Shown here piece by piece: positions 51,755 to 60,480 of a DNA stretch of 64,000 bases (position 1 is its first letter; every line of letters starts with the position of its first letter). Below the pieces are notes generated by a model. That model saw nothing but the letters and a program-made list of their open reading frames with translations. It was not told where the DNA came from and made no database searches. The stretch comes from Mariniflexile sp. TRM1-10 (lineage in GTDB: Bacteria > Bacteroidota > Bacteroidia > Flavobacteriales > Flavobacteriaceae). The stretch covers positions 3,766,001-3,830,000 of the forward strand of contig NZ_CP022985.1 of assembly GCF_003425985.1 (NCBI RefSeq). The letters run 5' to 3'. Made by a program: the position numbers and the translations under genes.

Positions 51755-53014
51755 TTATTGCCCTCTTATGATGGTTACTGGATCTATTTTCTTGGCTTTT
51801 TTGGAAGGAAGGTAACCAGCCAAAAACGTGGAAACCATGGCGAATGAAAAACCGATTATAAAGAATAGTGGATTGATATTTACGGGATAGGTAGTAACTG
51901 TTGGTAAGGCGGCTGTTTTAAAAGGAAGGGTGCCTATTAAACTTGCCAGTCCGTAGCCAATTAGCAGCCCTAAAATACCGCCTAAAAACCCAATAATCAT
52001 GGCTTGGCTCATAAAGATATACTGTACGTCTTTCCCTGAAAAACCTGTAGCTTTCAAGATGGCAATGTCATTCATTTTTTCGTAAATGAGCATATTCAAA
52101 ATGTTATAAATACCGAATCCTGCAACAATAAGCAAGGTTATGGAAACTGCATAGGTAATAAGGTTTCTAATGGTGGTTCCTGTTTCAAATTGTGCATTTG
52201 CTGTTTTAATATCAATAGCTGTTAAGTTGAACTGTTGCTCAATTTTTTTTGACATTGGAAAAGCCAAGTCTATATCTTCTAATTTAACATGAATGTCTGT
52301 GATGTAATTCTCAGTTTCACCCAAAACGCGTTGAACAGTTTTGAGATTGGCGAAACTTTGGATGGCATCAATATCAGCAATACCACTTTGATAAAATCCA
52401 ACTATTTTTAATGGAAACACATCGCCGTTAATGGTGCTTATTTGAACACGATCGCCAACGGATAGCGACATCTTTTCAGCTATTCCAATTCCAAGTAAAA
52501 TCCCATTATCAGTGATGTCCAAGGCTTCAGGCGAACCTTCTACAATATAATCTTTCAAATTGAATAGATTGGCTTCATCCATGACATGAATGCCTGTGAG
52601 GTTGCCACCAATTTCGATGGAACCTGCCATATAAAAGATGGAGGTTTTAATCTGTGGAAGTGCACCCTTAACATTAGGATCGTCTTCTAAATACTGAATG
52701 ATTGGTAAGGCATTGTGAATCTTTTTTTGACTTAACTTAGGTTTTATGGAATGCACCACATTGAAGCTATTATCGAATTTGTCATAAAGAGCCAATGGCT
52801 GTTTCTTGGAAGGCTTTATCTCGTTATAAATATGAATATGCGGCGTTTGATTCAATATCAAATCGTCTAGCATGGTATTCAAACCAGTCATAAAACAAAC
52901 CAAAGTAATGTAGGATCCAATGCCAAAAGTAACACCCAATGCAGCTATGGATGTTTGTCTGATCTTGGTTATCAAGTGGGTTTTGGCAATATTTAGAATA
53001 ACCTTCCAGTTCAT
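51755..53014 (-). CDS. FtsX-like/MacB-type ABC permease
   Basis: The 419-aa protein has one N-terminal membrane helix (GVTFGIGSYITLVCFMTGL), a large MacB-PCD-like periplasmic domain (residues about 45-270) and three C-terminal helices (LITYAVSITLLIVAGFGIYNI, IMSQAMIIGFLGGILGLLIG, FFIIGFSFAMVSTFLAGYLP). It is a mechanotransmission-type permease that works with the HlyD-like protein upstream and a LolD-like ATPase. The ATPase gene is missing directly downstream; the few bases after the stop retain its first codons (CGTATAT), then diverge. Confidence 0.88.
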   Translation of the reverse strand: MNWKVILNIAKTHLITKIRQTSIAALGVTFGIGSYITLVCFMTGLNTMLDDLILNQTPHIHIYNEIKPSKKQPLALYDKFDNSFNVVHSIKPKLSQKKIHNALPIIQYLEDDPNVKGALPQIKTSIFYMAGSIEIGGNLTGIHVMDEANLFNLKDYIVEGSPEALDITDNGILLGIGIAEKMSLSVGDRVQISTINGDVFPLKIVGFYQSGIADIDAIQSFANLKTVQRVLGETENYITDIHVKLEDIDLAFPMSKKIEQQFNLTAIDIKTANAQFETGTTIRNLITYAVSITLLIVAGFGIYNILNMLIYEKMNDIAILKATGFSGKDVQYIFMSQAMIIGFLGGILGLLIGYGLASLIGTLPFKTAALPTVTTYPVNINPLFFIIGFSFAMVSTFLAGYLPSKKAKKIDPVTIIRGQ

Positions 53015-54096
53015 TATTGCGTTGGTTTATAGATATAGGTGTTTTCGGTAATCCCACCGGTTATTTCTATATATTCCATGTTCTGTAAACCTGTTTTAAC
53101 TTTTATAATACCTTTGTCTGTCTCAACTTTATCGCCTTCTATCAAATAATCTTTCGGGATGGTCAATACATGCTCTTTTGTGGCTATAATGATGTTGGCT
53201 TCCCCAGAAAGTCCTGGATATAAAACCTCAGGCTGCTTATCAAATTCCGCTTCAACTTTAAAGGTTTGATTGCGCTCCTCTTTTGTGGGATATATTTTTG
53301 AGACTTTTCCTTTAAAAACGGTGCTATTATAGGCGTCTAAATGAATTAAAACGTCTTGATTTAGTTTAATGTTTACAATATCTACTTCATCTGCTAACAT
53401 TTCAATAATAAAATTAGAAGCGCTACCAATAGCTGCAAGAGGTTCCATGGTATTTACTATTTCCCCAGGTTCTTTGTAAAGTGCATATACTTTACCATCA
53501 ATCTTACTTTTTACCGTAAAATCCTTAGTACTTATCAAGGCTGTTTGATACTTGTTTTCTGATTGTTTTACAGCGGTTTGTAATTCGTTTTTTGTTCTCT
53601 CATAATTGTTTTGAAGGGTTTGTAGATTGTTTTTTGAGAGTTCGTAATTCAGTTTTTTGGTGTCGTATTCTAATTTAGATCCAATCTTTTGTTCCCAAAG
53701 GTTTTTTTGTCTGAAATAGTTAATGGAATCGTTCTTAAATTTAAGATTAGCAGCATGTATTTGATCTAGAATACCGCTTAAAACTGCCGCTTTTCCCTTG
53801 TAATTTTCCTTAGCGAGCTCCAAAGCCAATTTAGCACTTTGAGCATTAAGTTTAGGCGTATTATTAATGATTTGTATAATCGCTTGATCTTTTAAAACCA
53901 CATCACCTTCTTCAACTAAATTAGCATCTAAAATACCAGAAACTATAGCATAAGCTTGGTATGAACTATCAGGTTGAATGGTTACTGAAGAATATACAGA
54001 CTCGGTTAAAGGCTTTTGTGTTGGAAGTATTCTGTCCTTTTTTTTGGAACAAGACGTTATGATAAAAAGAACACTTAGGAATAACATACGATTCAT
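53014..54096 (-). CDS. HlyD/MacA-type membrane fusion lipoprotein
   Basis: A lipoprotein signal (LFLSVLFIITSCSKKK) precedes a biotinyl-lipoyl half-motif (GILDANLVEEGDVVLKDQAII), a long helical hairpin (residues about 75-180) and a second half (STKDFTVKSKIDGKVYALYKEPGEIV) with a beta-barrel after it. This is the periplasmic adaptor of a tripartite or MacAB-like exporter. Its stop shares a base with the permease start. It begins 1 bp after the M50 protease gene. No TolC-like gene is in the window. Confidence 0.88.
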   Translation of the reverse strand: MNRMLFLSVLFIITSCSKKKDRILPTQKPLTESVYSSVTIQPDSSYQAYAIVSGILDANLVEEGDVVLKDQAIIQIINNTPKLNAQSAKLALELAKENYKGKAAVLSGILDQIHAANLKFKNDSINYFRQKNLWEQKIGSKLEYDTKKLNYELSKNNLQTLQNNYERTKNELQTAVKQSENKYQTALISTKDFTVKSKIDGKVYALYKEPGEIVNTMEPLAAIGSASNFIIEMLADEVDIVNIKLNQDVLIHLDAYNSTVFKGKVSKIYPTKEERNQTFKVEAEFDKQPEVLYPGLSGEANIIIATKEHVLTIPKDYLIEGDKVETDKGIIKVKTGLQNMEYIEITGGITENTYIYKPTQ

Positions 54097-54097
54097 A

Positions 54098-55183
54098 TCA
54101 ACTAGATAATTTGGCTTGTAATAAAATATATTCGTTTAGGTTTGTGGCATCAATAACACCAACAAGCTTTTCTTCTTTTAAAACGGGTATAAATGATTTT
54201 TTTTCAGAAAAAACAATATGATAAATGTCATTGAGATCATCAGTATTTTTGACGGTTTTAAAAGTTGTTTCCATAATATCTTTTACCAATATATTTTTAT
54301 TGGAGTTTTCAATGATATTTTTATGGTATAAAATGCCTTTAATTTGATGATCTTTAATAACAACAAAATTGTTTTCTGTTCCTGAAATGATTTTGTTTAC
54401 AACCAAATCTATAGAATCGTCTGGGTTAAAAGTGGTTATGTTAATGATCATAGCTTCTTCAACACTATGTCCTTTAAGTAACTCCAAATGTTGAACTATT
54501 TGGTTTTCACCATAAGCGCCTAAAAAAATGAAAAATGCAATAATGATTAAAAATGGGTTGTATAATAAACCTATTAATAAAAAGAGTAGCGCTATAAATT
54601 GTCCTACACCCGATGCGATTTGTGTTGCTTTAACACGATTCATTTTCATAGCTAAAAGGGCTCTTAGAATGCGACCTCCATCCATAGGAAATGCTGGAAT
54701 CAGGTTAAAAACCACCAAACCAATATTGACTAAATATAAATAAAACAAAAAACTTTGAAACGTGTAATTGGTAAGTGATTCAAAGGTTTCTGTGAAATTT
54801 AAGTGCATAAACTCATCAATAGGAACAATAAAATATAGAAAAATAGCAATAATGACATTTACTAAAGGACCAGCTAACGTAACCAAAAGTTCTTGCTTTG
54901 GCAATTCTGGTATACGCTCTAAACTTGCCATACCACCAATGGGGAGTAATGTTATTTTTTTAGTATTTACACCAAAGCGTTTGGCGGTTAAAGCATGTCC
55001 AAACTCATGTAAAACTACACATACAAAAACAGCTAATACCAGTGCAGTATTAAATAAAATACTTTCGGTAGTACCACCACGATTTAATTCGCTTAAAACT
55101 ATCCAAGCAATTAAAAAAAAGAATGTCCAATGCACTATTATTTTAATACCTGAAACACTGCCCAAATGAAGGTTTGCTTTCAT
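54098..55183 (-). CDS. site-2-type M50 metalloprotease with CBS domains
   Basis: Membrane helices enclose the catalytic HEFGHALTAKRF motif (HExxH, about residues 60-71) and the third metal ligand in NLIPAFPMDGGRIL. A CBS pair occupies residues about 240-355 (EEAMIINITTFNPDDSIDLVVNKI, VKDIMETTFKTVKN). Such rhomboid-like intramembrane proteases (SpoIVFB/Rip3 type) are gated by nucleotide sensing through CBS. The CBS content matches other energy-sensing genes of the region. It is the second gene of the operon led by 55805. Confidence 0.9.
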   Translation of the reverse strand: MKANLHLGSVSGIKIIVHWTFFFLIAWIVLSELNRGGTTESILFNTALVLAVFVCVVLHEFGHALTAKRFGVNTKKITLLPIGGMASLERIPELPKQELLVTLAGPLVNVIIAIFLYFIVPIDEFMHLNFTETFESLTNYTFQSFLFYLYLVNIGLVVFNLIPAFPMDGGRILRALLAMKMNRVKATQIASGVGQFIALLFLLIGLLYNPFLIIIAFFIFLGAYGENQIVQHLELLKGHSVEEAMIINITTFNPDDSIDLVVNKIISGTENNFVVIKDHQIKGILYHKNIIENSNKNILVKDIMETTFKTVKNTDDLNDIYHIVFSEKKSFIPVLKEEKLVGVIDATNLNEYILLQAKLSS

Positions 55184-55196
55184 TGAAAATAGGTTA

Positions 55197-55805
55197 TTAG
55201 TTGTTTGCTGTTACTATTTTCCATTTCTCGTTTTCTGTGATAACAGCATACAGGTTATCAGATATTCTTTTTGATGTTATTTCTGGTGGTGTTGTTCTCA
55301 GAAATTTTTTATCTAAAACGATATGGGCTCCTTGTGGGTTTAAATAATGTTCAATATTCCCATTAGTATCTATAATAACTTCATAATACCTATAGTTGAC
55401 GACATTTTTACCTAATAGATTATTAGTTCCAAGTTTTTCCTTAGAAATATCTAATACAATGGCTTTGTTGTTATTAAAGTTTGAAGCATTTAAGAATTTG
55501 GGGGCAATCACTGTTTTGCCTGTTTTATCAATGTATCCAAAGTATATAATGCCATTTTTACTTTCAGAAATTAGGCATCGATTATTTTTAAAAACGGGGT
55601 ATTTGTAACCATCGACTTCCGTTAGAACCAAATCATCCCGAAAATCTATAACAATAGCGCCTTTTTCATTTATAAACCCCCAAGAATCACCTTTTTTAAC
55701 AGCTGCTACGTCATCGCTAAAAGGTGCTATAAAATCTAGCAGTTCTGTTGTTTGTGCATAAGTAATAACAGGAATAATAAGAAGTATAATTAGTAATTTT
55801 TTCAT
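55197..55805 (-). CDS. exported WG-repeat-like protein
   Basis: A signal peptide (KKLLIILLIIPVITYA) precedes at least two WG-type repeats (GDSWGFINEKGAIVIDFRDDLV and NGIIYFGYIDKTGKTVIAPKFLNAS). The rest forms a small beta domain. Periplasmic or surface location is expected. WG repeats bind proteins or glycans in other systems; the partner is unknown. This gene heads the four-gene operon with the M50 protease, HlyD and FtsX-like proteins, under the FNR-type box at 55860-55871. Confidence 0.75.
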   Translation of the reverse strand: MKKLLIILLIIPVITYAQTTELLDFIAPFSDDVAAVKKGDSWGFINEKGAIVIDFRDDLVLTEVDGYKYPVFKNNRCLISESKNGIIYFGYIDKTGKTVIAPKFLNASNFNNNKAIVLDISKEKLGTNNLLGKNVVNYRYYEVIIDTNGNIEHYLNPQGAHIVLDKKFLRTTPPEITSKRISDNLYAVITENEKWKIVTANN

Positions 55806-55828
55806 GACCGAATATTTTATAATAGACC

Positions 55829-55871
55829 CTAAGGTAGAATTTGTAACGCTATTATAAAATGATATTGATCA
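55829..55871 (-). promoter_or_regulatory. FNR/FixK-type promoter of the WG/M50/exporter operon
   Basis: TGATATTGATCA at 55860-55871 and minus-strand -7-like TACCTTAG at 55836-55829, 29.5 bp from the centre. The ATG is at 55805. The rest of 55872-56000 holds a short GAACTCAGAACTCAGAACT repeat near 55962-55981. Confidence 0.7.
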
Positions 55872-56000
55872 TGATTGATCACTTCCTTATTTAATGTGAA
55901 TTCGATGTAATTCCGTTGAATCGTGTATCACAAACTTCATATCTACATCAAACTCATAACTCTGAACTCAGAACTCAGAACTTTCTAACATTTAACCTCG

Positions 56001-56303
56001 TTATTGACTATGGCTATTTATGATATTGATAATGTCATTTTTCTGCAATACACCAGATTGTCTCCATAATTGTTTGCCGTTCTTAAACAAAAGGATGGTG
56101 GGAACACCCCTCACTTGGTATTGTGTTGCCAATGCTTCATTTTTATCGACATCAATCTTAACAATTTTGACTTTATCACCAAGTTCAGTCTTCACGTCTT
56201 TTAAAATGGGTGACAACATTTTGCATGGACCACACCAATCGGCAAAAAAATCGACAAGGACTGGAACATTCGAATCGATAATACTGCTAAAATTACTTTT
56301 CAT
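56001..56303 (-). CDS. trxA: thioredoxin
   Basis: This is a 100-aa classical thioredoxin with active site FADWCGPCKMLSP (CGPC near residues 24-27), cis-Pro in GVPTILLF and the usual GKQLWRQSGV strand. It reduces protein disulfides in the cytoplasm. It overlaps the DUF302 gene by 11 nt and is third in a three-gene unit. Co-regulation with low-oxygen genes suggests a role in redox change. Confidence 0.93.
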   Translation of the reverse strand: MKSNFSSIIDSNVPVLVDFFADWCGPCKMLSPILKDVKTELGDKVKIVKIDVDKNEALATQYQVRGVPTILLFKNGKQLWRQSGVLQKNDIINIINSHSQ

Positions 56304-56691
56304 CTTTTAGGTTTTTAATGACGTTCTTTAGTTTGTCCGAAACTTCATGGGCAATAGCTTCCAATGCTTGGTTTTTTATCGCTTGCATGGATTGAATGGG
56401 ATCGACCGCCGCCACCTCAATAGTTCCGTTGCTGAGTTCTTGTACAATGACATTACAAGGCAACATGGTACCAACTTTATTTTCTATTTGAAGCGCCTTG
56501 TAAGCAAACTGTGGATTGCAAGCGCCAAGGATTTTATATCTATTAAAATCAACATCAAGCTTTTTCTTTAAAGTCTGTTGGAGGTCTATTTGGGTAAGCA
56601 CACCAAAGCCCTCTTTTTGAAGTAATACTGTTGTTTTGTCTACTATGTGATCAAAATCACCTTTAATAACTGTACTAAAATAATAGCTCAT
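56293..56691 (-). CDS. DUF302 domain protein
   Basis: The 132-aa DUF302 fold shows VLLQKEGFGVLTQIDLQQTLKKKL and YKILGACNPQFAYKALQ, then VGTMLPCNVIVQEL. The two Cys in GACNP and LPCNV are typical of the family. DUF302 proteins occur next to thioredoxins and sulfur or metal genes. Function unresolved. It is placed between a TerB-like gene (2-bp gap) and trxA. Confidence 0.88.
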   Translation of the reverse strand: MSYYFSTVIKGDFDHIVDKTTVLLQKEGFGVLTQIDLQQTLKKKLDVDFNRYKILGACNPQFAYKALQIENKVGTMLPCNVIVQELSNGTIEVAAVDPIQSMQAIKNQALEAIAHEVSDKLKNVIKNLKDEK

Positions 56692-56693
56692 GG

Positions 56694-57110
56694 TTATTCT
56701 TTATTTAATTCGATATTTAATTTAGCCAAAAGCATTAATTCCGATTTGTTTTTTCCAGAGAAACTTTCTGCAATAGCATTTGCCGTTTTAAGAATCAATC
56801 GATTTACATCTTTTGTAAATAGGTGTTTTTGCTCCTTTTTATAGGCTACAAAATCATCATAACAGTCTTTAATGTTAAGTTCAACATCCTGGGGTTGGGA
56901 TAACCAGTCAAAAACAATTTCTATCTGGTAGGCGGCATCCGTTCCAAACTTGTCTTCAATATCATCAACATCCAGCCATTCTTTTTTAACAAGCTCCTTG
57001 AGTTTGTTCATTTCTGCTTCGCGTACTTTATCGTCTGCAGCAGCCATGGCATAAAATAATTTACCCAAATTCTGATAAAATTTTAAGGTCATGTGCTTTT
57101 TAGATGTCAT
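56694..57110 (-). CDS. TerB-like helical protein
   Basis: The 138 aa are helical with a TerB-like opening (FYQNLGKLFYAMAAADDKVREAEMNKLKELVKKEW), followed by two further helices. TerB-like proteins bind metals or associate with membrane stress complexes; the assignment is by pattern. It is the first gene of the unit with DUF302 and thioredoxin. The start at 57110 is 51 bp from the palindrome at 57161-57172. Confidence 0.65.
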   Translation of the reverse strand: MTSKKHMTLKFYQNLGKLFYAMAAADDKVREAEMNKLKELVKKEWLDVDDIEDKFGTDAAYQIEIVFDWLSQPQDVELNIKDCYDDFVAYKKEQKHLFTKDVNRLILKTANAIAESFSGKNKSELMLLAKLNIELNKE

Positions 57111-57130
57111 TTTAATGGTATTGCTTTATA

Positions 57131-57172
57131 CAAAATTAAAAAATAGCATATTTTTTTATATGATATATATCA
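57131..57172 (-). promoter_or_regulatory. FNR/FixK-type promoter of the TerB-like/DUF302/trxA unit
   Basis: TGATATATATCA at 57161-57172. Consensus -7 element TAATTTTG on the minus strand at 57138-57131, 28.5 bp from the centre (one base closer than in the other promoters). Confidence 0.75.
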
Positions 57173-57274
57173 TGAACTCATTTTTAAAGCTACTGTACTT
57201 TTCGATTCATTTTAACACAAAACCTTTCCAGAGCGTATAACATAGAAAGGTTTTGAACAAAAGAATTTTTGTCA

Positions 57275-57446
57275 GAGACTGTTTAAATTTCGTTTTTGGA
57301 ATGTTTTATAGGGTATTTTTTTGTCAGACTAAGGTATTTTGAGATTCATAGTCATAGCTATGGACCGAAAAATAGCTGAAGTATGGTGGAAAAAGGCACA
57401 TAAAAGAGCCAAAGGATAAAATTTAAACAGTCTCTTAGACAGTCTC
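57275..57446. mobile_element. MITE family 1, copy 3
   Basis: GAGACTGTTTAAATTT at the left end pairs with AAATTTAAACAGTCTC at 57419-57434. A second GACAGTCTC follows at 57438-57446, suggesting a nested or partially duplicated end. The target duplication is not clean. It lies directly downstream of the dodecin gene, in an otherwise gene-free 336-bp interval. Confidence 0.75.
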
Positions 57447-57650
57447 TTAATCTTGTACGCTAAATGTTACCTTGGCATTGACCCTATATTCGGTAATTTG
57501 ATTTTCTTTTACAGAAACCTGCATGTCCTTAATATAAACAGATTTGATTCCTTTGACGCTTTTTGCGGCTTCAGAAACAATGTTTTTTATAGCATCTTCA
57601 AAATTGATTTGTGAATTGCCTAAAATTTCAATGACTTTTAATACTCCCAT
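57447..57650 (-). CDS. dodecin-family protein
   Basis: The 67 aa match dodecin: KVIEILGNSQINFEDAIKNIVSEAAKSVKGIKSVYI, then ITEYRVNAKVTFSV. Dodecins assemble as dodecamers that store flavins. The conserved Trp that stacks on flavin in archaeal forms is absent from the visible sequence, so ligand binding should be checked. It is monocistronic behind its own FNR-type promoter. Confidence 0.88.
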   Translation of the reverse strand: MGVLKVIEILGNSQINFEDAIKNIVSEAAKSVKGIKSVYIKDMQVSVKENQITEYRVNAKVTFSVQD

Positions 57651-57677
57651 GATTTTATATTTTATAAATTAATGCAT

Positions 57678-57720
57678 CTAAAATAATAAATGAACGTCAC
57701 GTTTATAATGATATATATCA
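57678..57720 (-). promoter_or_regulatory. FNR/FixK-type promoter of dodecin
   Basis: TGATATATATCA at 57709-57720 and minus-strand -7-like TATTTTAG at 57685-57678, 29.5 bp from the centre, the same -7 sequence as in the cbpA promoter. It is also 102 bp upstream of the histidine kinase gene on the plus strand, but no -7 element fits there. Confidence 0.7.
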
Positions 57721-57821
57721 GGACGCTTATTTCCTGTCAATTTTGTTATTATTATTGAAATAATACCGTGATAATTAGTACAATAAGTTTTATCTTTATA
57801 GTCCTTTTAACCCGAAAATAA

Positions 57822-59324
57822 ATGTTTAAAGACGACAAGGATATTTTTAAAATTTTATCTGATGCGGTTTCAGAGGGCATTGTTATTGTAGATGCAAATC
57901 AAAACATTGTTTCCACAAATATTTCTGCCGATACTATGTTTGGCTATAACAAACAGGAATTAATAGGAAAGAGGTTAAATACATTAATACCACAAAATCA
58001 CCACTCCAAACATGACACTTATTTCGATGTTTTTTATAAAAATAGTGAAAAACGTAAAATGGGCCATGATCGTGATTTATTTGCATTGCATAAAAATGGC
58101 CATCAATTCCCGGTAGAGGTTGGCTTGAATCCGTTTACAGTTTTCGATAAAACCTATATAATGGCTCTTATCATTGACACTACAGAGCGCAAACAAGTCG
58201 AACAAGAACGCAATTACCTATCTAAAATATTTGATGATTCATTAAACGAGATTTATGTCTTCGATTTGGTTTCGCTAAAATTCATTAATGCCAACTATGG
58301 TGCGCAAAAAAACCTAGGTTATTCATTGGATGAATTAAAAGAAATGACCCTCATGGACATTAAACCTGAATTTAATGAAAAGGGAATAAGAAAGCTAGCA
58401 GAACCTTTAGTCAAAAAAAATAGAGGCAAAATTGAATTTGAGACGATCCATAAACGCAAAGATGGAACCACATATCCTGTGTATGTGAATTTGGAATTAT
58501 CGGTTTTAGGAGAGAGGGAAGTCTTTGTAGCAATCGTTCTGGACATTACAGAGCAAAGAAATTATACCCAAAAACTAGAAAAAACAGTGGCGTTAAGAAC
58601 AAAACAGCTTAAAGCCTCACTCGAACAAGAAAAAAATATTAATGAATTGAAAACCAAATTTTTATCTCTTGTTTCCCACGAATTTAAAACTCCATTGAGC
58701 ACGATATTGACCTCTTGCATCCTTTTAAGTAAATATTCATTGCAAGAGCATCAAGACAAAAGGGAAAAACATATTAAAATGATTACAGATAAAGTAAATT
58801 ATCTAAATAATATACTGGACGAATTTTTGTCTATTGAAAAATTGGAAGCAGGAAGAATAAATTACAAATTTACTACTTTTAGGTTGAGTAAATTAATTAA
58901 TGAAGTTGTTTACAATGCCAATATGTTGCTAAAGGAAGGGCAACAAATTATATATCCTGAAAAAATAGAGGATATATCATTGGTACAAGATGAAAAGGCT
59001 TTAGAATTGGCCCTGTCCAATTTAGTGCATAATGCTATCAAATATTCATCAGAAAACACGGTTGTTCATTTAAATATCAAGCAAGACGAATCCAAGACAA
59101 CTTTCGAAATTATAGATTCTGGTATTGGAATTCCAGAGAAAGACCAAAAGAATATATTCCATCGTTACTTTAGGGCAGAAAATGTTTTAATAACCCAGGG
59201 GACGGGAATTGGTCTTAATATCGCAAAGTCCCATATAGAGAATTTGGGTGGCACAATAACCTTTAAAAGCCAGGAAAATAAAGGGTCAACGTTTATTTTA
59301 ACCATACCAAATAATCCCGTATGA
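57822..59324 (+). CDS. soluble PAS-PAS histidine kinase, FixL-like first PAS
   Basis: No membrane segment is present. PAS1 (residues about 8-130) contains HSKHDTYFDVF and MGHDRDLF. His64 and Arg84 are 20 residues apart, as are the haem His200 and Arg220 of Bradyrhizobium FixL. Many non-haem PAS domains share this pattern, so oxygen sensing is a hypothesis. PAS2 follows at about 130-250. The kinase core has H-box LVSHEFKTPLSTIL, N-box LSNLVHNAIKYS, and DSGIGIP and GTGIGLNIAKSHIENLGG boxes. It overlaps the Crp-fused response regulator by 4 nt. Confidence 0.88.
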   Translation: MFKDDKDIFKILSDAVSEGIVIVDANQNIVSTNISADTMFGYNKQELIGKRLNTLIPQNHHSKHDTYFDVFYKNSEKRKMGHDRDLFALHKNGHQFPVEVGLNPFTVFDKTYIMALIIDTTERKQVEQERNYLSKIFDDSLNEIYVFDLVSLKFINANYGAQKNLGYSLDELKEMTLMDIKPEFNEKGIRKLAEPLVKKNRGKIEFETIHKRKDGTTYPVYVNLELSVLGEREVFVAIVLDITEQRNYTQKLEKTVALRTKQLKASLEQEKNINELKTKFLSLVSHEFKTPLSTILTSCILLSKYSLQEHQDKREKHIKMITDKVNYLNNILDEFLSIEKLEAGRINYKFTTFRLSKLINEVVYNANMLLKEGQQIIYPEKIEDISLVQDEKALELALSNLVHNAIKYSSENTVVHLNIKQDESKTTFEIIDSGIGIPEKDQKNIFHRYFRAENVLITQGTGIGLNIAKSHIENLGGTITFKSQENKGSTFILTIPNNPV

Positions 59325-60370
59325 TAACGAAAGTATTACTAATAGAAGATGATGTCTCACTAAGGGGGAACACGGCAGAAATACTGGAGCTCTCAGGGTA
59401 TGAAGTCATTATGGCTTCCAATGGTAAGGTAGGTGTTGAAAAAGCCATCCAACAGCATCCAGATATTATTGTTTGCGATATTATGATGCCAGAATTGGAT
59501 GGTTATGGGGTTTTGGAGTTGCTTTCCAAAAATGAAAGTACTAAGTTTATACCATTCATTTTTTTGTCTGCAAAAACAGATCGAAAGGATGTACGTCTGG
59601 GAATGAATCTTGGGGCAGACGATTATATTACCAAACCATTTAATGAAGAAGATCTTATAACGGCCATTGAAAGTCGTTTGGCAAAGGGTGCTATTTTAAA
59701 GGAAAACAAGGATATTCTGGAAAAAGTTGAAAATAATGATGAGATCAGAACGCTCAATGATCTTAAAAATTTTTTTGATGATAATGGGGAGGCATTTCAA
59801 TTTCAGGCAGGCGAAGCCATTTATAAAGAAGGGCAAAATTCCAATCATATCTTTTTGGTTATTAAGGGTGTTGTAAAATGCCATAAATTAGATGAACAAG
59901 GCAAAGAGCTTACAACTGCCTTATATAAAGAAGATGATTTGTTTGGATACACATCATTTATTCAAAACATTCCCTATCAGGAAGCTGCAACGGCTATCAA
60001 GAATACAGAGTTGGTTGGTATTTCAAAAGACCAACTCAAAAACATTCTCGATAATAACCATAAGGTCACTTTGGAGCTCATTCAGCTACTTACTAATGAC
60101 CTTATAGATGTCAAAGATCAATTATTGCAAATGGCTTACAGTTCTGTAAATAGGAAAACCGCAACAGCTATTTTGAAATTTGCAGAAAAAATGAACAGAA
60201 AACCAGAAGACCCTATTAAGATTTCCCGAAGTGATTTGGCCAGTGTGGCCGGCATTGCAACTGAAACGTTTATTAGGGCCATGACTAATTTTAAAAAAGA
60301 GGGTCTTATTGAAATTGAAGGAAGAAATATTAAAATTTTGGATATAAAAAAGCTTCAGGATATTTATTGA
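59321..60370 (+). CDS. response regulator fused to a Crp/FNR-type DNA-binding module
   Basis: Residues 1-120 form a receiver: acidic IEDD, phospho-acceptor Asp53 in VCDIMMPELDG, and the switch Lys in DDYITKPF. Residues about 150-260 are a cNMP-binding-like barrel (FQAGEAIYKEGQNSNHIFLVIKG) with no Fe-S Cys cluster. Residues about 280-340 are a Crp helix-turn-helix with SRSDLASVAGIATETFIRAM. The Glu and Arg of TETFIR sit where FNR's recognition helix uses ExxSR to read TGAT. I infer it activates the TGAT-N4-ATCA promoters around it. It is translationally coupled to the kinase. Confidence 0.88.
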   Translation: MITKVLLIEDDVSLRGNTAEILELSGYEVIMASNGKVGVEKAIQQHPDIIVCDIMMPELDGYGVLELLSKNESTKFIPFIFLSAKTDRKDVRLGMNLGADDYITKPFNEEDLITAIESRLAKGAILKENKDILEKVENNDEIRTLNDLKNFFDDNGEAFQFQAGEAIYKEGQNSNHIFLVIKGVVKCHKLDEQGKELTTALYKEDDLFGYTSFIQNIPYQEAATAIKNTELVGISKDQLKNILDNNHKVTLELIQLLTNDLIDVKDQLLQMAYSSVNRKTATAILKFAEKMNRKPEDPIKISRSDLASVAGIATETFIRAMTNFKKEGLIEIEGRNIKILDIKKLQDIY

Positions 60371-60393
60371 CCATCAGTCATTATTTCGAAACA

Positions 60394-60436
60394 TGATGGA
60401 AATCATTTTAGAATGCCATATAACCCTATATATTTG
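60394..60436 (+). promoter_or_regulatory. FNR/FixK-type promoter of the universal stress protein gene
   Basis: TGATGGAAATCA at 60394-60405 and a perfect -7 element TATATTTG at 60429-60436, 29.5 bp from the centre. Predicted leader about 130 nt, containing the conserved leader element. Confidence 0.75.
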
Positions 60437-60480
60437 TTAAGAACCTACTAAAGTAATTAAATACTGATGAAACTTGAATT

